This document shows, one piece after another, positions 28,167-37,388 of a stretch of 64,000 nt of DNA. The position numbers and the translations under genes were made by a program. The DNA comes from Bernardetia sp. GTDB lineage: Bacteria; Bacteroidota; Bacteroidia; Cytophagales; Bernardetiaceae. Location of the stretch: NCBI RefSeq assembly GCF_020630935.1, contig NZ_JAHDIG010000003.1:75634-139633 (forward strand). Reading direction: 5' to 3'. The notes beneath the pieces are model-generated. The model had not been told where the DNA came from and did no database searches. It was given only the letters and a program-made list of their open reading frames with translations. How positions within the stretch are numbered: the first letter of the stretch is position 1; every line of letters starts with the position of its first letter.

Positions 28167-28628
28167 ATGTCAAAATCAAGTTCAAAACAAGAAATTATTG
28201 GTTCTGCTAAAAGAGCCTTTTCTATCAATTTTCCTTTTTATGTTTTTGCCTTAGGAATACTCCTTGCTTTTTCGGCTTTCCAGTGTGAAGATGAAGAAGA
28301 TTGGTGTGCTACTCCAACTTGTGAAGTAGAAGAATGTGAAATTATCAATGTAGCAAATGTTACGGTGGAGAATATAGTATGTGGTGTAGGAGTTTGGGAC
28401 AACCTTTGGCTCAATGATGGTTCGAATGTTTATTTGCAGCCCTATTCTTTAGATGAGTATAACAAGTCAAAACTTGAAAAACTGGAGATTGAAGATAAAA
28501 TGCAACTCAAAATTCAGTACGTAACTGCTAAAAAAGATGATAGATATAAAGATGTTGCTGTTTGTATGGCTTATGTGGGAGAAAGCAGACCCATTACTAT
28601 CATCGATATTGAAATTATTGAAAACTAA
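28167..28628 (+). CDS. Small cysteine-rich envelope protein, unknown
   Basis: The protein has 153 residues and I do not recognise it. A hydrophobic segment at about 22-40 (INFPFYVFALGILLAFSAFQC) could be a signal or membrane anchor. The Cys after it lacks a canonical lipobox, having Gln at -1. A cysteine- and acid-rich stretch follows (CEDEEDWCATPTCEVEECEI), then a beta-rich domain. Seven cysteines suggest disulfides in the periplasm. Its TAA stop is also the first three bases of a dispersed repeat (28626-28746). Confidence 0.6.
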   Translation: MSKSSSKQEIIGSAKRAFSINFPFYVFALGILLAFSAFQCEDEEDWCATPTCEVEECEIINVANVTVENIVCGVGVWDNLWLNDGSNVYLQPYSLDEYNKSKLEKLEIEDKMQLKIQYVTAKKDDRYKDVAVCMAYVGESRPITIIDIEIIEN

Positions 28629-28746
28629 TACCAAGATAAAAACTAAACTACACCTAAAAACTACATTGGTATTGACCTTATTATAATCAGGTCAGCCTCG
28701 TAGAGCAACAAAATAAAGTGTAAAATAGCTTTTATATTGGTATAAT
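28626..28746 (+). repeat. TAATACCA-family repeat, copy 1
   Basis: A 121 bp element is bounded by inverted ends TAATACCAAGATAAAA and TTTTATATTGGTATAA. The centre contains AGGTCAGCCTCGTAGAGCA and AAATAGCTTTTAT, shared with copies at 51004-51134 and 57649-57733 (reverse). Its first three bases are the stop codon of the upstream gene. No coding capacity. It looks like a MITE-type element. Confidence 0.75.
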
Positions 28747-28772
28747 ACAGAAAAAGTAAGAGCAAAATCAAC

Positions 28773-28808
28773 AATCACTTCTTTAGAAATTAAAGAAGTG
28801 ATTTTTTT
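28773..28808 (+). terminator. Terminator after the 28167-28628 gene
   Basis: AATCACTTCTTTA (28773-28785) pairs perfectly with TAAAGAAGTGATT (28791-28803), followed by a T-run. Confidence 0.9.
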
Positions 28809-28827
28809 ATGGGAGGAATAAAATGAA

Positions 28828-28857
28828 AAAGTCTTGAGCATAAACACCCAAGACTTT
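28828..28857 (-). terminator. Terminator of the 28885-29262 lipoprotein gene
   Basis: AAAGTCTTG (28828-28836) pairs with CAAGACTTT (28849-28857). On the minus strand it ends in five T, 28 bases after the gene. Confidence 0.8.
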
Positions 28858-28884
28858 CGTTTATATTTTTTGAAATGTTTCTGA

Positions 28885-29262
28885 TTATTTCAATTCTGAA
28901 CCTAAAGGAGTATCAACGTGGCTCAAATAAACACTTTTTGCATTTGTACAATCTACAATTTTGCTATCTTCTGAACGGTAGGTAATATTAACTACTTGAT
29001 TATGAGAAGGTTTTTTTAAAAAGCTGTTTAAGTTAGTAGGTAAAATATAAGTTCCATCTTTCAATAAAAAAGCCACAGTATGACCACATAGTTTTTCTTG
29101 TTGTTCGCTATTATTATCATCAAAGATTTGAATAGTAGCAGTGCGAACAAATAAACTTCCTTGAGAAGTTTTTTCTGTGGGATTAATTCTTTGACAGGCT
29201 GATATTCCTGCTCCAAGCATCAAGACAATCATCAAGATAAATGGAATATTCTGGGCTTTCAT
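28885..29262 (-). CDS. Small lipoprotein of unknown function
   Basis: The protein has 125 residues. The signal region MKAQNIPFILMIVLMLGAGISAC ends in a good lipobox (GISAC). The mature part is about 100 residues with beta-like segments (SLFVRTATIQIFDD, VAFLLKDGTYILPT, VVNITYRSED) and two further cysteines (in EKLCGH and VDCTN) that could pair. I do not recognise the family. It is a single-gene unit with its own terminator. Confidence 0.65.
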   Translation of the reverse strand: MKAQNIPFILMIVLMLGAGISACQRINPTEKTSQGSLFVRTATIQIFDDNNSEQQEKLCGHTVAFLLKDGTYILPTNLNSFLKKPSHNQVVNITYRSEDSKIVDCTNAKSVYLSHVDTPLGSELK

Positions 29263-29538
29263 GAGTTTACAATTTTGAAGTAGATGGGTTTTATTAATAA
29301 GTGAGATAAAAAATAGGACTTTATCAAAAATATTTAGTTCTTAACTAAGAAAAATTATATTTTTATGCCCTTTATTATCATGACCCAAAAAACAGCAAAA
29401 AGGTTGCAATCAAATCAAAAAAAAGCCATTTTTTTTGTGTTAATTTAATTTTAACGGTGTTTTTCCTCAAAATTACATAAAAAATAGCCTTTTGAAGAAT
29501 GATTACTTGTGTGATTTTTGAAAAAAATTGTACTTTTT
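29263..29538. other. AT-rich spacer
   Basis: This stretch lies upstream of the lipoprotein gene and downstream of the DUF445 gene. Long A/T runs are present. I see no convincing gene, hairpin or family repeat. Confidence 0.4.
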
Positions 29539-30831
29539 TTATGCTAAACCAAAATACCACATCACAACAAATTGCAATACTCCTGCTAACATTCCCAAAA
29601 CAGCTCCTACCAAAATCAGAATCCATTCATCTTCTTGAAATACAGGTCGTAAAAAACCTTCAAATTCTTTGAATGAAAGATTGCCCATACGCTCAGCAAG
29701 TGTGTTTTCTAAATCAAGAGCCTCATTTGCATACTCCTCTGTTTGCTTTACTACAATAGGCAGCTCTCTCATAAAATGAAACATAATGATATTCTTGGCA
29801 ATATCCATACGTTTTCCTGCTAAAAGTGTGAAGATTGGACGAGATGCTCCAGCCATATCTTCCACTACTTCATCTACTAAATTATTAACTTCTCTACTAA
29901 TAATGAGGGCTAGTTTGTCTGATGCAGGACCTCGTACCAAATACTCTGTCATTACTTCAGTAGGCAATATTTTTTCTGTAATTACTTTTGCATATTCTCT
30001 TGCTACTTCTTTTTGTCTCTTCAAAAATAATCCTTGAAATTTATATACTCCTAAAATATTGATGGGTTCTAAGGGTTCGAAGATGAGTTTTAGAGCCAAT
30101 ACATTTGTGAGATAACCTACTACTAAGCCACATCCAGGTAAGATAAACCATGAGCCAGAGGGAAAATTGTAGGAAAGAACCATTTGAGCCAAACCAAAAA
30201 GACCTCCAAACCAAAAACCAGAGACTTCTATAAACTTAAATTCTTTTGCTCCACAACGCAAAAATATTTCATTGACAAGTTGCTTGTCTGCCATTAGGGT
30301 TTCGATAGATATACGTTTGAGGTCTAAGAGTTTATCAACTTGTCCGTTGAGTTCTACCATTATATCCACTACAGCATTCGGAATCTCATCTTTTGCACGC
30401 TGATAAATTTGTTTTTTTATAGGTATAGGCGTGTTCTCCCAAATGATACCTGCCTGTGCTTCCATTGCCTCATTTATAATCTTTACACTCAATGTTTCTA
30501 GTTCTGGGCGCATCTGCCGAGCTATTATAAGAGGGTCTAGTTGCTCAAAACGTTCTTCTATGCGTAAGAGTTTGGAAGTCAGCATTTCTACTGATTTGGT
30601 TGCCATTTTTTGAGCCTTTGAAGGAATGATTCCTTGCCAGCCAAAAGGTTTAATACCTATGTATTCCAAGGGATAGAAAGTCATCAAGAGTGCCATCCAG
30701 TTGGTTGCCCAACCAATAATTCCACTAGAGATAGGAATAGATAGATATACCAACAACACCTTGATTTGTGCCCAATCTAGGGTAGAGAAATAGTCTGAAA
30801 AATAGTCTGAAATAGCTGAAACGATTTCCAC
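29539..30831 (-). CDS. DUF445 family membrane protein
   Basis: The 430 residues match the DUF445/YheB-like family: an N-terminal helix with SSGIIGWATNWMALLMTFYPLEYIGIKPFGWQGIIPSKA, long amphipathic helices, a second copy of the G-x-TN motif (GYLTNVLALKLIFEPLEPINI) after a transmembrane pair, and a final C-terminal helix (LVGAVLGMLAGVLQFVVMWYFG). The internal duplication of the G-x-x-TN-x-hydrophobic motif is typical. Function is not established; a membrane or sporulation-related scaffold has been suggested for relatives. It is a single-gene unit. Confidence 0.88.
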   Translation of the reverse strand: MEIVSAISDYFSDYFSTLDWAQIKVLLVYLSIPISSGIIGWATNWMALLMTFYPLEYIGIKPFGWQGIIPSKAQKMATKSVEMLTSKLLRIEERFEQLDPLIIARQMRPELETLSVKIINEAMEAQAGIIWENTPIPIKKQIYQRAKDEIPNAVVDIMVELNGQVDKLLDLKRISIETLMADKQLVNEIFLRCGAKEFKFIEVSGFWFGGLFGLAQMVLSYNFPSGSWFILPGCGLVVGYLTNVLALKLIFEPLEPINILGVYKFQGLFLKRQKEVAREYAKVITEKILPTEVMTEYLVRGPASDKLALIISREVNNLVDEVVEDMAGASRPIFTLLAGKRMDIAKNIIMFHFMRELPIVVKQTEEYANEALDLENTLAERMGNLSFKEFEGFLRPVFQEDEWILILVGAVLGMLAGVLQFVVMWYFGLA

Positions 30832-31025
30832 TTAGTTGGTTGAAACAATTATAAACTGAAAGACAACTATGCCTGTTTTTGATTGAAACAAGTAAAGTTA
30901 AAAAAATATCTTTAACTAGCTTTATAAAAAATAGAGCAAGGACGAAAGATAAAAAAACTCTTCATAACTAAAAATAGTTTTGCTACTTTTTATTTTTTTA
31001 GTTTATTTCCTCAATATATTCATTT

Positions 31026-31216
31026 AAGTTGTTTAAGAATATTTTTCTAGCGCACGATTCTATCTTGTGCTTACCGTTTTGTCAGCATGTGCTGACGAAC
31101 TGAAAGTCGGCGTAGCCAAAAAATGTGTCCAAGTAGAATGCTTGAACGAGAAACAATGAGCAGAACCTAATCTATCACTTAAATTAAGACCCTTTTTTAT
31201 ATTCTTTAAACAACTT
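31026..31216 (+). repeat. AAGTTGTTTAAGAAT-family repeat, copy 1
   Basis: A 191 bp element has inverted ends AAGTTGTTTAAGAAT (31026-31040) and ATTCTTTAAACAACTT (31201-31216). Inside are at least three hairpins: GCGCACGAT/ATCTTGTGC, GTCAGCA/TGCTGAC (31081-31096) and CAAGTA/TGCTTG. The other copy is at 55777-55945 in reverse. This copy carries about 22 extra bases after the second hairpin. No reading frame is seen. Confidence 0.8.
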
Positions 31217-31383
31217 CTACTTTTTTCCCAATCATAAAAAAGTAAAAGTCAGTTTTTGTAAAATCTCCCTCATCAAAAAAATACTATTTTGCGTAAGTGT
31301 TTTCAAGTGTCTTTTCGTTTTATTAGAATAAATACGTATTTTTCTAAAACAACCCATTACCAAACTGACTACTATCACTACTT
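31217..31383. other. Upstream region of the DUF2339 gene
   Basis: Together with the repeat before it, this completes a gene-free stretch of about 550 bases. A TATTTTG-like word about 90 bases before the start may belong to the promoter, but no full consensus is visible. Confidence 0.35.
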
Positions 31384-33771
31384 ATGAATAATAAACAGCA
31401 GATAAATGAACTTTTGCGAAAACTCTCTATTGTTGAGAACAAGCAAGCCATTTTTGAAAGAGAAATCTACAAACTTCGTGTGGAAATAGAAGGATTACAA
31501 AATGAAACTTCTTTTGAAACAGAACCAAAAGAGAAAACAAAACCTATCTTTAAAGATATTCCTTCCGACTTTCCACAACAAGAAGAAACAAAAAGAAAAG
31601 AATTTGAAAAGCAAAGTCAGGGGCAAAAGCAAGAGCCGATTCGTAGAAAAACGCCTGTTTTTGAAAAACAACATCCAAAAGTTCGTCATAAATCTAGCCT
31701 TGAAAAGTTTATTGGTGAGAATGTAATTTACATTGTTGGTGTCTTGATTATTGTTTTGGGAGTAGGTATTGGTGTAAAATATGCCATCGATAATGATATG
31801 ATTAGTCCTCTTACAAGAATTGTATTAGGCTATTTTATGGGTGCTGGTCTTTTAGGATTTGCTATTTATTTGAAGAAAAAATACGAACAAATCAGTGCAG
31901 GACTTCTGAGTGGTGCAATGGCAATTTTCTATTTCGTAACCTTTATGGGATATGATTTTTATGCGCTTTATCCTAAAGAGTTAGCGTTTGGGCTAATGGT
32001 TGTCTTCACTATTTTTACGGTAGTGGCTTCTCTACACTACGACAGACAAATTATTGCTCATATTGGACTGGTGGGCGCATACTGTGTGCCATTTTTGCTA
32101 AGTGATGGTTCTGGAAAAGTGATGATACTGTTTATCTATATGGCAATTATCAATTTAGGGATTTTGGCTATTTCTATCAAAAAATATTGGAAGTGGCTAT
32201 TTATCAATGCTTTTTCGCTTACTTGGCTGATTGTTTTGGGTTGGTACGGTGCAAAATACAGCAAGGAAGAACATTTTAGCTTATCTCTAATTTTCTCAAC
32301 GCTATTTTTCCTTATTTTCTATATTTCATTTTTGGCGTACAAAATCCGAAAGAAAGAAGTATTTGGGATTAGTGATGTGATTTTGATGCTCATCAACTCT
32401 TTTATTTTCTACGGAATTGGTTTTGTAACGCTTATTGATAATCCACAAACAGAAAATTTAGTCGGACTTTTCACGCTTGGAAATGCGATTATTCACTTTG
32501 GAGTGAGTGTAGTCTTGTATAAAAATAAACTTGCTGACAGAAATCTGTTTTACCTCGCTTCTGGAATGGTCTTGGTTTTTATTACGATTGCCGTTCCTGT
32601 GCAGCTAGATGGAAACTGGGTTACGCTGATTTGGTCGTTGCAGGCTGCACTTTTATTTTGGATTGGCAGGACGAAAAAAGTCGGGGTTTATGAAACGCTC
32701 TCTTTTCCTCTGATGGTTTTGGCTGCTTTTAGTATGCTACAAGATTGGGCAATGGCGATTGATGCTTCTACTGGAGTATATGATTATGAGACAAGTAAAA
32801 TGGTTGTAAATGAAGTTTTACCTATTTTCAATGTAATTTTTCTTACAGGAGTTATTTTCGCAGGCTCATTTTTCTTTATTGATTGGCTTAATAAAAATGA
32901 TAAATATGTTTCACCTCTTAAAGAAAAGGCAAGTGGTTTTTTAAGTTTTGTAACAGTTGTTATTACCACGACGCTACTTTTTGCTATTTATTTGCCTTTG
33001 TTTGTTGAGATTACGGTTTATTTCAATCAGCTTTTTGAGGCTTCACAGATAGAAGTAATGGGAGAATATGGTATGGAGACTTTTCATGATTATGATTTTA
33101 GACATTTTCTATCTGTTTGGTTACTTAACTACACACTTGTGTTTTTTATTAGTTTAGGCTTCTATATTATTAAAAAAGTAGAAACTCAAATGTCTGTTAT
33201 TCTGTATTACTTGGCTTCTGCTTTTGTCTTATTTATCTTTATGAGTTTAGGCTTGTATGAACTAAGCGAACTTAGAGAAAGCTATGTAACTCAAAGACTA
33301 GGTAAATATTATAACATTGGAGTATTTAATCTTATCATACGTTATATTTCTTTTGCGCTTGTTGGAGGACTTTTGTTTACTCTTTTCAAATTGGCGAAGC
33401 AAGAATTTTTGAAGTTCAATTTCCTTCCGTTTTTTGACTTTATCTTGCACGTTTCTGTGCTGTGGCTTCTAAGTGCCGAACTTATCCATATTTTGAGCCT
33501 AATGAGCAATGCAGATGCTTACAAATTAGGATTGAGTATTTTATGGGGAGTATATGCGCTCTTTGTAGTAGGCTTAGGAATTTGGAGAAAGAAAAAATAC
33601 TTGCGTATTGGTGGACTGGCTTGGTTTGCTATCACACTTGTAAAACTTTTCTTTTACGATATTGCAGCTCTTTCTACTATTTCCAAAACGATTGTTTTTG
33701 TGTGTTTGGGTACGCTACTCGTTATTATTTCGTTCCTGTACAACAAATACAAAGATAAGATTGAGGAGTGA
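31384..33771 (+). CDS. DUF2339 multipass membrane protein
   Basis: The 795 residues begin with a coiled coil (about 1-40, heptad-like LLRKLSIVENKQAIFEREIYKLRVEIEGL) and a charged linker. About twenty transmembrane helices follow, beginning with FIGENVIYIVGVLIIVLGVGIGVKYAIDNDMISPLTRIVLGY, the DUF2339 signature. The family is common in Bacteroidota and Proteobacteria, with no proven function. The C-terminal helices end in NKYKDKIEE. The small membrane protein downstream may be cotranscribed. Confidence 0.9.
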   Translation: MNNKQQINELLRKLSIVENKQAIFEREIYKLRVEIEGLQNETSFETEPKEKTKPIFKDIPSDFPQQEETKRKEFEKQSQGQKQEPIRRKTPVFEKQHPKVRHKSSLEKFIGENVIYIVGVLIIVLGVGIGVKYAIDNDMISPLTRIVLGYFMGAGLLGFAIYLKKKYEQISAGLLSGAMAIFYFVTFMGYDFYALYPKELAFGLMVVFTIFTVVASLHYDRQIIAHIGLVGAYCVPFLLSDGSGKVMILFIYMAIINLGILAISIKKYWKWLFINAFSLTWLIVLGWYGAKYSKEEHFSLSLIFSTLFFLIFYISFLAYKIRKKEVFGISDVILMLINSFIFYGIGFVTLIDNPQTENLVGLFTLGNAIIHFGVSVVLYKNKLADRNLFYLASGMVLVFITIAVPVQLDGNWVTLIWSLQAALLFWIGRTKKVGVYETLSFPLMVLAAFSMLQDWAMAIDASTGVYDYETSKMVVNEVLPIFNVIFLTGVIFAGSFFFIDWLNKNDKYVSPLKEKASGFLSFVTVVITTTLLFAIYLPLFVEITVYFNQLFEASQIEVMGEYGMETFHDYDFRHFLSVWLLNYTLVFFISLGFYIIKKVETQMSVILYYLASAFVLFIFMSLGLYELSELRESYVTQRLGKYYNIGVFNLIIRYISFALVGGLLFTLFKLAKQEFLKFNFLPFFDFILHVSVLWLLSAELIHILSLMSNADAYKLGLSILWGVYALFVVGLGIWRKKKYLRIGGLAWFAITLVKLFFYDIAALSTISKTIVFVCLGTLLVIISFLYNKYKDKIEE

Positions 33772-33820
33772 AGATGAACGAAAATGACTATTATTTGCAC
33801 ATATTGACCACTCGCAAAAT

Positions 33821-34255
33821 ATGAGCGAGACTATTATCAATAAAATAACTGTAAAGACAAAACAAATGATGATAAAGAGAAAGTTAATTTTAATGAGACT
33901 TTGGCAAACATTGACAATTATAGTATGTATCTACCTGATTGTAATGGCTTTCATGGCGTATAATTGGTATCCTGACAGCCAAACACCTAAGTATAATGCT
34001 ATTATAGGGCTACTTCTTTTTTCAACCGTGGTTGCAAGATTAATAACACCTCAAAACAGAGTAATTCCTATTTTAATAATTCTTGACTTTTTTCTAATCA
34101 CTATTATTTCCAGAGCTTTTATAAATAATGGCTTTTGGCACAGCATCTTTTCAGTTATAACACATCTACCTATACTGCCTATGTTGATAATCTTGATGAC
34201 TGACTATCCTTTAAGATATTATTATTTCAAGGAAAACAAAAATTACAGAATCTAA
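33821..34255 (+). CDS. Small four-helix membrane protein, unknown
   Basis: The 144 residues have four hydrophobic helices (about 30-50, 60-75, 82-100 and 105-125) and a tyrosine-rich tail (YPLRYYYFKENKNYRI). I do not recognise the family. The start at 33821 is the first ATG, but Met16 or Met17 would also place the basic stretch correctly before the first helix. It lies 49 bp after the DUF2339 gene on the same strand. Confidence 0.55.
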   Translation: MSETIINKITVKTKQMMIKRKLILMRLWQTLTIIVCIYLIVMAFMAYNWYPDSQTPKYNAIIGLLLFSTVVARLITPQNRVIPILIILDFFLITIISRAFINNGFWHSIFSVITHLPILPMLIILMTDYPLRYYYFKENKNYRI

Positions 34256-34431
34256 ATTCATAGGTTTGCTTTCCATATCTTTCTCGGTTACCAAAAAATG
34301 AATAAAAGAAAGATAAGTATTCGGTATACCTGCCGTGGTTTTTGCATTTACTTTAGTTAAGTTTAAGAATTTGAGGTTATATTTAGAACAACAAAAGGCT
34401 AGAAGCCTAAATACATTTCAATCAAAACATC

Positions 34432-34635
34432 ATGACCCTTCAAGAGAGAAAAAAAGAGCTAATAAGAAAAATAGAAAGTATGTCAGATGAGCAAATCAAT
34501 GCTCTTTATAAAACTGTATCTGAACTTTTAGAAAAAGAAAATCAAGATAAAAAACATATTGAGAATTCAGAGTTTGAACGGCTTTTAAAACAAGATTTAG
34601 AACAGTATAAAGAAGTTTGGAAAGAATTAGCCTAA
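34432..34635 (+). CDS. Antitoxin-like protein of a Doc-type module
   Basis: The 67 residues are entirely helical and highly charged. They start MTLQERKKELIRKIESMSDEQINALYKTVSELLEKE and end FERLLKQDLEQYKEVWKELA. The C-terminal pattern resembles the Phd-family tail that wraps the Doc toxin. The N-terminal half resembles small addiction antitoxins of Bacteroidota rather than classic Phd. It is immediately upstream of the Doc-like gene (3 bp apart), the usual antitoxin-first order. It probably neutralises the toxin and represses the operon. Confidence 0.78.
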   Translation: MTLQERKKELIRKIESMSDEQINALYKTVSELLEKENQDKKHIENSEFERLLKQDLEQYKEVWKELA

Positions 34636-34638
34636 AAA

Positions 34639-35046
34639 ATGTCTATGTTTTATCTATCAAAAGAACAAATTATCACTATCAATCGCTTACAGGTAGAAGG
34701 TTTTGGGGGAAAGTTTGCCCCTCCTCAAAATTTTTTGAAAGAATCTGGTTTGGACTATCTTTTGGAAATCATAGATAGTGAGATGTTTGGAGAACCTTTG
34801 TACCCATCCATTTATCAAAAAGCTGGATTGTATATGCACAGTATTGTTTCTAATCACGTATTTCAAGATGGAAACAAAAGAACAGGACTGCAATCTGCTC
34901 ATATTTTTATGAAGGCAAATGGATATTTCTATAAAAAAGAAATGACTGATGAAACTCTTATAAATTTTACTATTTCAGTCGCAGCAGGAGACAAGACATT
35001 GGAAGAAGTACAACACTGGTTTGAAGAAAATATAGAGAAAGTATGA
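34639..35046 (+). CDS. doc: Doc/Fic-family toxin
   Basis: This 135-residue death-on-curing protein carries the Fic-fold active loop HVFQDGNKRT (residues 73-82), with the catalytic His73 and the phosphate-binding GNKR. YQKAGLYMHSIVSNHVF precedes it. Doc proteins use ATP to phosphorylate elongation factor Tu and stop translation. Length is normal. It follows its antitoxin by 3 bp. Its TGA overlaps the ATG of the exported-protein gene downstream, so the module extends into other genes. Confidence 0.9.
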   Translation: MSMFYLSKEQIITINRLQVEGFGGKFAPPQNFLKESGLDYLLEIIDSEMFGEPLYPSIYQKAGLYMHSIVSNHVFQDGNKRTGLQSAHIFMKANGYFYKKEMTDETLINFTISVAAGDKTLEEVQHWFEENIEKV

Positions 35047-35762
35047 CGAGAATAGTTTTTGTATTGTTTTTATTGGTAATTCCTTTTCTAAGCGCAAAGG
35101 CACAAGAAAATTCTATCAACTCGGCTGACAGTTTGCAGATACAAGAATATCTAAAAGTTTTGAATAGCAAAGAGTTTGAACAAAAATATTATGGCATTCA
35201 TATTTATGAGCAGTATGATGAAAGCAACATTGTTTATGCTCCAGATTCTTCTTTCAAGGTTTTTACTTTCAATGGCGAATTTGTATCTACTTCTATAACG
35301 AAGGTTTCAAAGTCTTATTTGCATTTTTTAGATAATCAGAAAAAAACGACAAAAGCTGTAGAAGCAAACTTTAAGAATATTATTGCTATTCATCAACTCT
35401 CTTATTCAAATTATCTTGTTTTAGAAGCAGAAACCATCGGAAATCCTTTCGATAGTGATTGTCTGACTACGCTTACTGCCATTTGGATAGAAATTGATAA
35501 AGAAAAAAATATTTTTCAGCGAAAAATAATAGACCAAAAAAAAGAAGAAAAGGATAAAAAACTAATGTTTTCTAGTTACGAATGTGGAAAAATAGAATCA
35601 GATAAAACTTCCAAAGTTTATTTTAAAAAAGAGACCAAACAACTTGTTTTTAGATGTGTTACAAAATCTGCTAATGAACCTTACAAGTACATTTTTTATG
35701 ATTGGAATGGAAAATTATTTGTCTTTGTAAAAGAAGAAACAATGTTTTTTCCTGTAGATTAG
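35043..35762 (+). CDS. Exported protein of unknown function, coupled to doc
   Basis: The 239 residues begin with a signal peptide (MTRIVFVLFLLVIPFLSAKAQ). The mature protein is beta-rich (SSFKVFTFNGEFVSTSITKVSKSY, NIIAIHQLSYSNYLVLEAETIG, PYKYIFYDWNGKLFVFVKEET). I do not recognise a family. The ATG overlaps the toxin stop by four bases (ATGA). Translation is therefore linked to doc, although an exported protein has no obvious part in a cytosolic toxin-antitoxin pair. Possibly the module inserted in front of an older operon. Confidence 0.7.
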   Translation: MTRIVFVLFLLVIPFLSAKAQENSINSADSLQIQEYLKVLNSKEFEQKYYGIHIYEQYDESNIVYAPDSSFKVFTFNGEFVSTSITKVSKSYLHFLDNQKKTTKAVEANFKNIIAIHQLSYSNYLVLEAETIGNPFDSDCLTTLTAIWIEIDKEKNIFQRKIIDQKKEEKDKKLMFSSYECGKIESDKTSKVYFKKETKQLVFRCVTKSANEPYKYIFYDWNGKLFVFVKEETMFFPVD

Positions 35763-35795
35763 CCATACATTTTTTTTATATCAAATAATAAAGAC

Positions 35796-36593
35796 GTGTC
35801 AGAAAAACAACTGTTTAACTCTACTCAAAAACCTATCGGAATTGTCTTGTCTGGTGGTGGTGGGCGTGCTTTGGTTCATCTAGGAATTTGGAAAGCACTA
35901 GAAGAAAAAGGCATTCAACCCAAAAAAATAAGTGGTGTCAGTATGGGAGGAATTATGGGAGCAATGTGGGCTGCTGGTTATTCTGCTGACGAAACACTTG
36001 CTATTTTTCAGACAGAAAGTTGGAAAAAATGGTTGCGACCTACGTGGAGTGAAAACGGAATGATTTCTATTCAAAAGCTGCGAATGCTTTTTTCAACTTA
36101 CCTACCCAAAACCTTTGAAGAACTTCATTTTCCTTTGACTACATCTGCTTTTTGCCTACAAACTGCTACTATTGAACGTTTTGAAAGTGGCGATTTAATT
36201 TCTGCTCTGCTCGCTTCTATGGCTGTTCCTGCTATTTTTTCGCCTATTCGAATTGGAAAATACGACTTTGTAGATAGTGGACTTTTAGAAAATTTGCCTA
36301 CACAACCATTTTTTAAAGCTCACCAACAAGAGTCAGAGCATTTCGTTGTTGGTATTCATACCAATCCACTTGCTGATAATTTTATTCCTACTTCTACTCG
36401 CTCTGTGATTGAACGATATTTTCAAGCTGTGGGAGCATATTTTGTAAGAAAAGATGAGCCAACATGTGATGTATATTTAGAACCTAATGAAATTGCTAAG
36501 GTTAAGTTCTCAAACACAAATATCGAACTAGCTTTCCAAATAGGTTATGATTATGCAAAAGGTTTTTTAAATAATTTTGATATTCAAAGTTGA
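35796..36593 (+). CDS. Patatin-like phospholipase
   Basis: The protein has 265 residues. The oxyanion loop GGGGR (20-24) and the nucleophile elbow G47-V-S49-M-G51 are clear. The catalytic Asp160 lies in FVDSGLLENLP, where DSG replaces the usual DGG/DGA, a known variant. Such enzymes hydrolyse acyl chains from phospholipids. There is no signal peptide, so it acts in the cytosol or at the inner membrane. Start is GTG at 35796. It lies 33 bp after the exported-protein gene and 14 bp before the VOC gene. Confidence 0.9.
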   Translation: MSEKQLFNSTQKPIGIVLSGGGGRALVHLGIWKALEEKGIQPKKISGVSMGGIMGAMWAAGYSADETLAIFQTESWKKWLRPTWSENGMISIQKLRMLFSTYLPKTFEELHFPLTTSAFCLQTATIERFESGDLISALLASMAVPAIFSPIRIGKYDFVDSGLLENLPTQPFFKAHQQESEHFVVGIHTNPLADNFIPTSTRSVIERYFQAVGAYFVRKDEPTCDVYLEPNEIAKVKFSNTNIELAFQIGYDYAKGFLNNFDIQS

Positions 36594-36607
36594 GTAATTA
36601 ATATATC

Positions 36608-37288
36608 ATGAGAATCAGAGAAATTACACTATTTACCAATCAGCTTACGGAGCAACTTCATTTTTATAAAAATGTATTAGGTTTTCAAATTACAGAAGAA
36701 GATAGCAAGCAGTTTACCTTTCAAGCAGGGTTTTCAACGATAACTTTCCGAAAAAGTGAGCAGAAACATATCTATCACTACTGTTTTTTGATTCCTTCTA
36801 ACCAACTAGAATTTGCTATAAAGTGGCTAGATTCTAGGTTGAATATTATAAAAATTGAGGGCGATAGAATAATTCAAAATTTTGAAAGTTGGAATGCTGA
36901 TTCTGTGTATTTTTACGATGGTGTTGGAAATATCGCTGAATTTATTGTTCGTTATGATTTAGAAAACCAAACAGTAAATAAAGAATTTGATGTTTCTACT
37001 ATTTTGTGTCTGAATGAAATAGGAACTCCAACACAAGATATTGCAATTACGAATACATTTTTGGAAACTGAAATAGGTTCAAAGTTTTGGAAAGGTGATT
37101 TTGAACGTTTTGGGACAAACGGAACACAAGAAGGTTTATTCCTCTTAGTAAACAATGAAATCAAGAAAGAATGGTTTCCAACACAGTTAAGCACCGAATC
37201 ATCTCCTTTTTATGGTAGTTTTGAAGTAGAAAAAAGTCTTTTTAAATTACAATTCAGAGATGGAAAACTAAGTAAGGTTGGCAAGTAA
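36608..37288 (+). CDS. VOC (glyoxalase-like) family protein
   Basis: The 226 residues start with the beta-alpha-beta-beta-beta VOC unit (MRIREITLFTNQLTEQLHFYKNVLGFQI...FTFQAGFSTITF). A second half contains VYFYDGVGNIAEFIVRY, which carries the expected metal-binding Glu. The C-terminal 100 residues (STILCLNEIGTPTQDIAITNTFLETEIGS) look like a further half-domain. Members include dioxygenases and lyases, but the substrate is unknown. It is the last gene of the doc-patatin run. Confidence 0.85.
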   Translation: MRIREITLFTNQLTEQLHFYKNVLGFQITEEDSKQFTFQAGFSTITFRKSEQKHIYHYCFLIPSNQLEFAIKWLDSRLNIIKIEGDRIIQNFESWNADSVYFYDGVGNIAEFIVRYDLENQTVNKEFDVSTILCLNEIGTPTQDIAITNTFLETEIGSKFWKGDFERFGTNGTQEGLFLLVNNEIKKEWFPTQLSTESSPFYGSFEVEKSLFKLQFRDGKLSKVGK

Positions 37289-37388
37289 GCTGAGAGAATA
37301 AAATATCATATAGAAAAAATAAAACAAAATCTGCTTTGTTATTATTATTAGTCAGTATAGTTTTTTCAAATAGAAAATATTTTTTGCT

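Noticed and set aside
29378-29626. 82-codon minus-strand ORF
   Set aside because: It overlaps the end of the DUF445 gene in another frame and has low-complexity composition; likely a shadow.
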